Assembly: GCA_030544215.1 (NCBI GenBank)
Contig: JARZZO010000006.1
Coordinates: 48,336,501 to 48,400,500, forward strand
Direction of reading: 5' to 3'
Origin: Zantedeschia hybrid cultivar
Lineage: Eukaryota; Streptophyta; Magnoliopsida; Alismatales; Araceae
DNA length: 64,000 nt
Below the pieces are notes generated by a model, which worked only from the letters and a program-made list of their open reading frames with translations, ran no database searches and was not told where the DNA came from. How positions within the stretch are numbered: position 1 is the first letter of the stretch; each line of letters begins with the position of its first letter. Below are positions 54,984-64,000 of this stretch, in pieces. The translations under genes and the position numbers were made by a program.

Positions 54984-55727
54984 TGGCGTGCTGTCAAACC
55001 CTAACCGGTCGACTCACTTGGATTGGATGCTGCTGATAACTATCGGAAAACTCCTTTCCCAATATTATCGTCCGCCCTGGCCAGGGACTTCCGCGCAACC
55101 TTCCTAGAGCATTCTCTCTCTAAGTATCGAGAGAGAATGATTCCTTATTGACACACAATTCCCTTCGACGGTATTCCCCTGTACCCAATCCTTGGCGTTT
55201 TTAGAATCCCATGTCTAGAGATTCGTAAACCAAGGTCAAAGCACAGAAGTCCACCGACAAGGTGTCCTTGGTGTCTCAGGTCCGAGGACCATCCACGCAA
55301 CTGCGACAGTAGAATCAAGCTGGTTGACAGTGAGGTACAATACCATCCAGCGATTCAGTCAGATCAGTTCAGTGACCTCATTCTCCAATGAGCACCTACA
55401 TATTCGCCTTAGTGTCTCCACACAAGTGACTTATGAGATCTGTCACCCTCATCATCTGAGCAGGAGTAATCTGTACTAGTCTAACCGGATATCCGATGTC
55501 CTTCTCGGATATCCTCCGACTAGGAACGATTAAGAATATGTGTGTTTAAGTGATCAATCTCATTAGTATGATGTCATCATAATATGATCACTATAGCATA
55601 TATTCACGGACTTCATTATGAAATGAGAATTAATGCGATTTACACATAATGAATATTATGCCATTATATTAATAAATGAACGAGATTTACATAGTCAGAT
55701 TGGCTTGTAAGCCACCTAAACCTAACA
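54984..55727 (-). repeat. Family-A LTR fragment H
   Basis: Matches the first about 745 sense nucleotides of the LTR, from CTGTCAAACCCTAACC to CCTAAACCTAACA at 55727, including the U3 hairpin (about 55487-55515). The TATA/U5 half is missing. Confidence 0.88.
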
Positions 55728-57749
55728 TCATGATCATCAAGTTTCAGATTTTTGTGATCTTCTTTACTATTTATTCTATCTTTACTATCACAGCCTATGC
55801 AATTTGTCCATTCAATTTATTTGGTTTCCAACTACGATTATCGGAGTTACAGATATTTGTTGTCCTTTTTCCGATGATCAATTGAGTTGAAATTTTGTCA
55901 AAAGTCTATTTTGCATGTTTTCATTATGTCTAATAAATGTTATAATTATATGAGCTTTTTTTATATTTATTCCGTAATATTCTTCTCAGGCTATATAATC
56001 TATTCTGATAGTTTTGAAATCCAACCTTATGAATCTTATATATTCACTTGATTCATGTCTAATTCATACTAAATTTTGTGCAGACATTTGTTATATCATA
56101 TCTGACTTCTTTGTAAAGTTGAGATTATTATGGCCCTGTTTGCTATTCATTTTGCCCCCTATTTTGATTTGCTAAAATTCTATTTAAGTTAGATTTTCGG
56201 AATCGATGTGGGAGTCCAAAATCATATCAAACCAATCCATAAATTGATGAAACTTTGTTCATACTTTAAATATGACCTATTTGACATGTTTTCCAAATTT
56301 GATAATTTTCTGAATCTGTTTGATATTATTCGGCTTATTTGTTAATTTTTTAGTTCTAAAAATTAGTTTTGATAGCCGGAAAGTATGATTGTTATTTTGA
56401 CTATCTTTTCTATTTAGCAACTTATTGTGATCAGCTTTACTCTGATTGTCCATCTATATGACCATGTTGATTCTTTAAGTAACTATTTTGTATATAAAAA
56501 TGTATATTTTAACTCTTATATGTCAATATCAGTATGCCAAATTAAATATCCAGATATGTGATCATTATGAAATCTGTGAAATATATTTGTGACATATTTG
56601 TTTGATATATGTATAGACATTACCATCTTAAGGAGATTGGGACTCATTCCATAAACGTCCGTAGATGAATTCTGCTCATGGGCAACGGAAAAATCCTAGT
56701 GATTGTATTTTGCTTGCAGTCATCTGGGGTGGGACAATACACTCTCCGACTATGCATGTGCCAGGATCTCAGGAGACTTGCTTATATGCTCTGGTATTTG
56801 TTTGTTCGGCTTCTTATATGGTGATTAGATGTATGTCTATTTGATGTGTTTGGATTTTATTTGTTTGGTACATAAATATGAAATATAATTTTCTATTTAG
56901 ATCTATTTGATTTAGCTTATGTTATGCTCAGTTTAATCTTTTGACATCTACGCTCAGTGATTTTGATCAAAACTTATTTGATTAAGAATATATGTTCATT
57001 CTGATTAACTGTTCTGACAATATAAACTCTGATTTGATAAGCTACTATGCCATGATAAATTTGCTATATATTCAGTTTGATATATGATATGTTTTAATCA
57101 TAGTTAGTAGACTTATTCACTTAGATAAGAATCTGATCATGTCATATATGCTATATATTAGTTGATCCATTCTTACAATTAGAAAAAACTTTTGATTTGA
57201 TAAGATTATATCTGACCATATTTTATATTATATTCTTATTTGACCTATATGTAGAACTGTGTAACATCATATTTAATATAATTGTATAATGTGATTTATA
57301 AAATTTACTAATGTTAAGTCATGTGGATAGTTTGAAGCCTACTGAGTGGTTGTACTCATAAATCCTATTAGCATTTTCAGAGTCTGAGAAAGAGAATCTG
57401 GAATTTGAAGAGACTTCTCATTGAGACATTTGATATTTTCAGGAGGTTATCTAGATTTAAATTTATAGATGTCTTAGATTTAATATACTAGGGATAATGA
57501 GAGATTAATGTATTTTTCTTTACTTAGTGAGATTAATAAGTTATATACAAATTGATATATATTGTAATTTGTGAACTTTGGTATTGGTTATATTTAGATA
57601 TTTTGGAATAATCGATGGTTATGACATTTATTTAAATCTCCTGTAGTTGTTTAACTCTCATATATGTTTGTTATAGTAGAATTTGTTCCAAAATTATGCA
57701 GCTGGACTCCGAGTTGAAAAAAACAATGAATCAAATGTTGGGTATAACA
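55728..57749 (+). repeat. Truncated LTR-like copy J, inverted relative to 58298-60440
   Basis: AT-rich and non-coding. Its reverse complement matches 58298 to about 60440. Matching pieces include GATATGATTTTGGACTC at the right copy against its complement near 56210, and AACTTGATGAT at 60425 against ATCATCAAGTT near 55733. It ends GGGTATAACA, the mutated counterpart of TGTTACGCCC. Confidence 0.8.
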
Positions 57750-58297
57750 TGGCCAGAGTGAGAGAGAGAAAGAAAGGGACGGCCAGAGAAGAAACCCATG
57801 TATTGGCTAAGGTTTTTTCTCTACGTTCCTCTATTATATATATTTCTCGACTTTTTCACAAAAGTTCAAAAAATATGTAAACCTCTATAAACCCAGTCTC
57901 ACATAAATTCTTATGTGTGTGACTCTCTAGGCCCGACTATCAACCTGATTGTAGGCCCATTAACTTTAAAATATCTTTTAAAATTAAATTAATTCGTTTA
58001 TCATCTCATGATCAAATGAATTAAGCCTTTCTATCACGAACAACGCCAAGCAACACCTCGTGATCTAGGAGATGTCAGGGATCGTCATCCTGCTATGGGA
58101 ACCTGTATATCCACAGATTATCATATGGAAATAATCCTTCATCCACAGAACTTAACAATGATGATGTAGTATGGTTAATTGTGAAACTCCTTTATCACTT
58201 AAGTAGATCGATCGCTTAATGATATGTGGAAAAACTCCTTTTCTAATAATCCCATTAATTCTGGTCAGGAACTTAAACGAGCATACACTATTGTTGG
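57750..58297 (-). repeat. Copia LTR of family K, first part
   Basis: Shares with A and B the block GTGTGTGACTCTCTAGGCCC (variant, 57916-57935), the GGCCCATTAAC block and the ordering of the following segments, but is clearly diverged. Interrupted at 58297 by the solo LTR and resumed at 61896. Confidence 0.72.
58293..58297. repeat. Target-site duplication of the 3.6-kb insertion, left
   Basis: GTTGG, repeated at 61896-61900. Confidence 0.8.
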
Positions 58298-61200
58298 TGT
58301 TACGCCCCATATCCAATCCAATTTTTTTTTCAATTCGGAATCTAACTGCATCATCGCGGAACAAGTTCCACCATAACAAACATATATGAGAGCTAAACAA
58401 CAACAAGGTGATTTAAATAAATGCCATAACTATCAATTAATCCAAAATAATAAAATATAGCTAATATTAATGGTCATAAACTACAATATCTATCAATTTA
58501 TATATAAATTCTTAATCTCAACAAATAAAGAAAAATACATCAATATCTCAATATCCCTACTACATCAAATGTAAGAAAGCTATAACTTTAAATCTAAATA
58601 ACTTTCAGAACATGTCAAATGCCTCAATTAGAAGTCTCCTGAAATTTTAGATTTTATTTCTCCTATTCTGAAAATGTTAATAGAGTTTATGAGTGCAACT
58701 ACTTAATAGGTTCCAAACCATCCACATGACTTAACATATAGTAATTTTTACAAATTACATTATACAATTATACTAAACATGATCTTACACAGTTTTACAT
58801 ATAACTCAATAAGAACCTGATACAAAATATAGACAGATGTAAACTTATCAAATCAAATATATTTTCTAATAGCATGAATATATTAGATAATGTATAACAT
58901 ATATGCTATGATCGAACTCATATCAGACATATCAAATTCTATTAGCCATGATCATAACGTATCACATATCGAACAGAACATATCAAATTATCAGGGTGTT
59001 ACGTATCGTCGTCTCCTGAGCACATCTCATATCAAATAGCAAATATCATGAATTAGTAGCTTATCAAATTTGATTCATATTATGGATTATATAGTTAAGA
59101 TAGATTAATATGATTGCAGAGGGATAGCTAAACAAGATAATCAAAAGATTTAAATAACTAAGCTGAATTCAAATCAACATATAAAGTTAAGATTTCATAT
59201 TTATATGTCAATCGACAAATCAAATCATATCATAAGAGAGATACACTCAAATCACAACATAAGGAGCCGAACAAAACAAATACCAAAGCATCATAGCATA
59301 TGATGCGAAGGTCTTGGTCACTATGCAGAACCGGAAAGTTTAAGTCCCACCCAACTCCAAATCCTCAGGGTACTACATATCACCGTTCCTTTGTTTAGCC
59401 GACTAGAAATCAGGATTCCACTCGTTTGCCTCGGATCCAAACAAAATACCATATCCAATATAAATGCTTATAATGTAATCGGCCCAAATATTTCCTTAAG
59501 ATGGCAATATTTAAGTAAAGTCATACAAATATGGCACAATCATATAACATATATCAAATTATGATAAAAGAGGATCATAGATCTGTAATTTAAATTATCA
59601 AAGTGCTATATATAAGAATAAGTCAAACATACATACTTTTATATACAAACTAGCTACTTAAAGAGTCATCAGGGTCATACATATAAAAACTCAGATTACA
59701 GCTAATGCCAAAATATTATTAGTGTGAAAATTAAGCTTCAAGAATTTTATCAGAATTTTCAGAATAACAAACATATTTTTTAGCCATCAAAACTAATTTT
59801 TAGAATAAAAAATCAACAAATAGGCCGAATATTACCAAACAGATTCAGAAAATTGCCTAACAAATTCAGAACAAAAAAATCAGCATGTCAAATAAATCAT
59901 ATCTAAAGTGTGGACAATGTTTCATAAATTTCTAGATTTGTTTGATATGATTTTGGACTCCCGTTTCGATTATGAAAATATGACTTAAATAGAATTTTAG
60001 TAAATCAAAACGGAGGGCCAAATAAATAGCAAAGAGGATGATAAAATTCTCAAAATTTATATAAAAGTCAAGGATAATATAAAAAAGGTCTCCAAAAATT
60101 TGGCATGATTTGGACATAAATCAAGTGAGATATAAGATCCACAAATTAAGATTTCAAAACTGTTTGGATAGATTGTATAGTATGACAAGAAAATTATGAA
60201 ATAATAACAAACGAATTTCAAAAATTATAAAATTTATTGATCATGTAGGTAAGATATAAAATAAATATATATCAAAATTTTAACTCAATTGGACAGCGGA
60301 CCAAGGAGAACAAACATCTGCAACTCATGTGATCATAATTGGGAACAAAACAGAGTGAATGAACTGATTGCATATGATGAGATAATAATTATGAAATAAA
60401 TAATAAAAAAATAAAAAAAATATGAAACTTGATGATAATGAAGTAGATATATAGATCAAACTTATTACCAATTGATTAACATTTGAAATTTTTTAGAAAT
60501 AATATAATTTTTCATACAAAATAAATTATGCTTAGAGTTATCCACCTACTTCTTGAAGAAAGATCGGTTTTTGATTTCCGTATGGATTTCTTACAATCTA
60601 TCCATGGTTTCTTTCTCTTCTAAGTTCTTCTCCACATTCTCTAAGTTCTTTTACACATTCTTTAAACCTCCAATAACACAAAACATTGATTAAAATCAAA
60701 TTTTCAAAAGAAATAACTATGAATCAACTCCATTCTCTCTAGAATATCACATGAACTTATCCTTGGAAGAGATATGCATGCAATAGAGCTTGAGCACAAC
60801 CTAAAGGCTCTATTTATACTTACTGACTTTTTTAATACAATCACTAACACCTCCATCTCTTTGTTGGAGTCGAACTCTAGATCCTCATGACTTAATCTCC
60901 GAGTCAAAGTCACTTCCTAGTGCAAATCAGATTCTGTTCATGCCACTTATACTTTTATTTTCTAAAAATCTTTAAATTCGAGACCTTAAATATTCGAATT
61001 AGAAAAAAATCTCTTCTACAAAGTTTTAAAATTTTTAATTATCTTTCAATGCCATTACTCTCACCATTTTCGGACATTTCTATAAAAAATATGTCTATTT
61101 TACTAACATGCTGTCCTGAGTACTCTGAACCCAAAAATCTGGTTGATTTTCTTCCCATCCAAAGATGTCCTGATTTTGACTAGTAAATGACTTATTTTAA

Positions 61201-61895
61201 ACATATGGTTTTTATAAAACTTCTAGAATTTTGAGTCGTTATTCTAGTGAAAGTTGTCTTACTTACTTTAAAATTTTATACACTATGTTATGTTTAAAAT
61301 ATTAGGACTATGTCAAGTAAATCTATGTACAAAATCCTAGTTCAAGTAGGATTCCAATTATGACTTCCTACCTATTAATTAGAATTTTAATTATATTCAA
61401 ATTTATTATGTTCTATTTTTAATCTAAGTTAAATATCTTATACATAACTTTTCAGGTCATGGTTAACTTTAATTATACTATCTTTTGTTTTCTAATTCAA
61501 ATATTAATCCGATTAGGACTTATTTTCTTTGGGCATAAAATAGATCATTGATATTTTTTACCTTCAGAATATTTTAATTAATATAAATGGTCTTCTACAA
61601 AATTATAGATCTTTTAATTCTCTTTCCAATGATATCAATCATACCTTAATCTGAATTTTTGTATGGAAAGTTATCATTATTTTGCTGTGCTATTGTCTAA
61701 TACATCAAACTAGAGTTTTAACTAAATTAGTGGGATATTCTTAGTAATATCATTGGGATAATGGGCTTTCATAATTAGGTTAATTGGACTAAATTAAGTT
61801 ATTTAAACTTACTAATAGACTCTCATAATTAGATAATTGGTTTAACTTAAATTAATTGAATTCATTGGTGGATTATAAAAATACATAGTATAATA
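58298..61895 (-). mobile_element. 3.6-kb solo LTR-like insertion
   Basis: Starts TGTTACGCCCC, a start common in gypsy chromovirus-type LTRs, and ends AGTATAATA. It is flanked by GTTGG on both sides and cleanly splits LTR K. No coding frame and no internal repeat of its own start were seen, so a solo LTR fits best. The end TA instead of CA is unusual. Orientation of the parent element is not certain. Confidence 0.65.
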
Positions 61896-62400
61896 GTTGG
61901 TGATTCCATCTTGACCACTCAATCACCTTCGTACGACTTCCACCACGAACGGCCACTTGAATATTCAGATCCATATACTATGAATCCTTAATTAATAGCC
62001 ATGTAGTAGCAGTCCTTGCAGAAGGTGTCCTTAGCATCTCATGTTAAAGGACCTACTGCACTACTGCGACACATAATATCTTGATTAACAGTTAAGACCA
62101 TCTAGGAATTCTAGAGCGAATCAGTTCAGTGAACTCATTCAACCTATGAGCACCTATATGTTTGTCTCAGTGTCTCCACACTAATAGTTAGGAGACCAAC
62201 TACTCTAATCACATGAGCAAAAACAACCTGTATCAGTCTATCTGAACGCTCGATGTCTGGTTCATGTATTCTATGACAGAGAACAATTTAGGACTTATGT
62301 TTACAGAGGGTTACTCATTATCACAACTCCTTGTGATTTAACTATCATTGCATAAGTTCTCAGACATCATATATGTATATGGCGTAATTAGATGCACAAT
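61896..62400 (-). repeat. Copia LTR of family K, second part
   Basis: Continues the LTR: TCAGTTCAGTGAACTCATTC (62117-62136) as in families A and B, GTGTCTCCACAC and a weakened U3 hairpin (about 62241-62270, 8 of 10 pairs kept). It joins a gag fragment near 62400 without primer site or leader. Confidence 0.72.
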
Positions 62401-62577
62401 CGGGACATAGGCTTGAACATGTGATCCTTATTCTATCTTGGCACGAAAGAGACTATGAGATATCTCATACCTCTCAATCCTACTCTGGTCACTGACCAAC
62501 TCTTGCAAGTAAACCAGTATGGAGTAGGGACTCATATTTTCATGCTCCCTTTGCAATTCATTGGTCATTGAAACCAA
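62401..62577 (-). pseudogene. Copia gag fragment of family K
   Basis: The minus strand reads ELQREHENMSPYSILVYLQE and then SRIERYEIS, clearly related to the element B capsid region (NMEPKSILNHLQELF, RTKRYEIS). Only about 55 codons remain. It shows that the capsid region missing from A, C and E exists in another related family. Confidence 0.75.
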
Positions 62578-62996
62578 TGTTATCATTAGGTGGCTGCAAT
62601 CCAAGAAATACTATGTATTGTTTAGTTATTAATTAAATTGGCTTATATTCATTGTGTGTGTAATTCAACTTTGCTTATTGTTTTCACGATGAAATCCATG
62701 AACATGTGCAATGGTCTTTGGATTATGATCAGATCATAATTACAGTACTGAAGGTTTGTAAACACATGTTTTTAAATGTTCCTAGTTGGAGGATGTTTGA
62801 GAGGGACATCGAATATCTGGTTAGACTAGTACAGGTTTCTTCAAATCATTTGATAAGGGTGATTGGTCGTATAAGTCCCTTGTGTGGAAACTATGTTGGA
62901 CCTTTAGGTGCTTATTGACGAATGCATTCACTGAACTGACCTGACCATGAATCGTTGGATGGTATCTACTTAACTGTTAGCCAGCTTGATTCTTTG
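62578..62996 (+). repeat. Copia LTR fragment of family L
   Basis: Starts TGTTATCATTAGGTGGC, like the family-A start TGTTAGTTTTAGGTGGC, but the rest is diverged. The U3 hairpin (62791-62818) is at the same distance from the start (213 nt) as in A and D. Cut at 62996 by a gypsy LTR. Confidence 0.75.
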
Positions 62997-64000
62997 TGTA
63001 ACGACCCACCACCCTATAATCGGGGATCCGATTACTAAATGGGTATCGAATCATTAATTAAGAGCCAAACCAGGATCCAGATAAGTCTGGGAAATAAATA
63101 ATAAACTAAGCTAAACATTCACATCGTATCGAATTGAAAAGGAAGTGCAAGAATTAAAAATTATTACAATGCGACTTGACACAGCAAATAATTACATACT
63201 CCAACTGAAAAGAAATAATTAAGCGTACAGGCTAGAAAATAAAATAACAACTACGTCGGGGCATCCCCTGGAACAACGGCTGCTGGCGCGCAACCGAAGG
63301 CAGCACTCTCCTCGCAACGCTTGCCTGGAACCCTCACCTGAAAACCGCAGGGGTGAGTCTCATCGAAAAGACTCAGTAGGGATCCTTCGATCCCCACCGC
63401 CCACTCACGCACCCACAAGTGTAGCAACACAAATATAGGTAAATTAAACAAGTAAAGCAGTAACACAATTCCTAAATTTCGATATAAAACACATGCATTC
63501 GAAATGTAACATGCACAACTCTGAAACTATTTTACCAAGGAGCCTACAACCAGCGTCTCGGCAAAACATGCCAACCACACGGCCAAACGCGGGAAACACC
63601 GACCTGCTGAGACCAAACAGTAACCCCTCGGATAGCACGCTAGCTACTCCGGCCCAACTGGCTCTAGGTGGTTTCTGCTTCCCCCAACACGAGTGACACT
63701 CCAAGGGTACCACTCCTACACCGGTACTAGCTAACCCCGGGGTACACCAGGTGACCCTCTCTCTAGGCATCACCCCACCACTCCCACACCGGCGCTGTGT
63801 CCCTCCCACACAGACATAGGGTGGCTAAGCACTACAATTGTCACTCTAGGTCCACGGTCGCACGAAACACAACACAGTGCGATCCGATCACGTAAAAATC
63901 CTCATCCTCGAGTACGATTTCAAGCATGCATTTAACCAAACTATCTAATAGTGTGAAGATATGTTAATAGCATGAATTAATGTGATTATGTCTTGAATCG
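62997..64000 (+). repeat. Gypsy chromovirus-like LTR (start), runs off window
   Basis: Begins TGTAACGACCCACCACCC inside LTR L. It contains GGGTGAGTCTCATCG and AAGACTCAG, which pair as a hairpin (63352-63376), and features seen in Del/Tekay-type plant LTRs. Non-coding; the open frames here are low-complexity. The end is outside the window. Confidence 0.65.

Noticed and set aside
55676..55885. Small membrane protein encoded at 55676
   Set aside because: Starts in LTR fragment H and runs into AT-rich LTR-like DNA; hydrophobic only because of T-richness.

Overview
This window looks like a gene-poor, retrotransposon-rich stretch of a flowering-plant nuclear genome. The evidence is Ty1/copia and Ty3/gypsy elements with plant-type primer sites (initiator-Met-tRNA type beside the copia LTRs, TGGCGCC type beside one gypsy LTR), a Helitron-like and a MITE-like element, and one intron-containing plant glycosyltransferase gene. 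The very GC-rich coding exon of that gene suggests a monocot; this is inference, not proof. No rRNA, tRNA, CRISPR or bacterial features were seen.

Layout. 1-8523: copia element A (minus), inserted in an older LTR. 8524-10897 and 20261-21086: 3' part of an Athila-type gypsy element (integrase end, polypurine tracts, 3' LTR), split by copia element B (10898-20260, minus), which is structurally complete with 5-bp target duplications CTACC. 21087-23283: Tat-type gypsy LTR/primer-site remnant and a Helitron-like element. 23813-25915: the only intact host gene, a two-exon GT31/fringe-related (DUF604) glycosyltransferase. 25916-30469: downstream intergenic DNA with a long-TIR MITE, a LINE-like remnant, a gypsy LTR fragment and a decayed gene-like block. 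30470-33287: a tandemly duplicated unit holding two head-to-head copia LTR arms. 32927-40959: decayed copia element C (plus). 40960-44772: LTR and leader of a related copia copy D, fused to an Athila protease/RT fragment (44773-46066, minus). 46067-47698: LTR and leader of a B-family copy F. 47699-53442: copia copy E (minus), then pol fragment G and LTR fragment H. 55728-62996: nested remains of a large solo LTR (with an inverted sister copy), a third copia family K and a fourth LTR family L. 62997-64000: start of a chromovirus-like gypsy LTR.

Biology. All copia open frames are broken, so none of these copies is autonomous. A, C and E share a derived loss of the Gag capsid region and of one zinc-knuckle cysteine, which suggests that a defective subfamily was amplified in trans.

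The most striking signal is non-coding. The leaders of A, B, C, D and E carry four regularly spaced hairpins with a conserved inner stem-loop and outer stems that change by compensatory or G-U substitutions, about 180 nt before gag. A second covarying hairpin lies about 200 nt inside the LTRs of at least four families. A third array of short palindromes fills the AT-rich part of the leaders. These look like selected RNA structures (packaging, dimerisation, translation or host-factor binding), and I know of no description of them. Coordinates and pairings were read by eye; no alignment or folding program was run.
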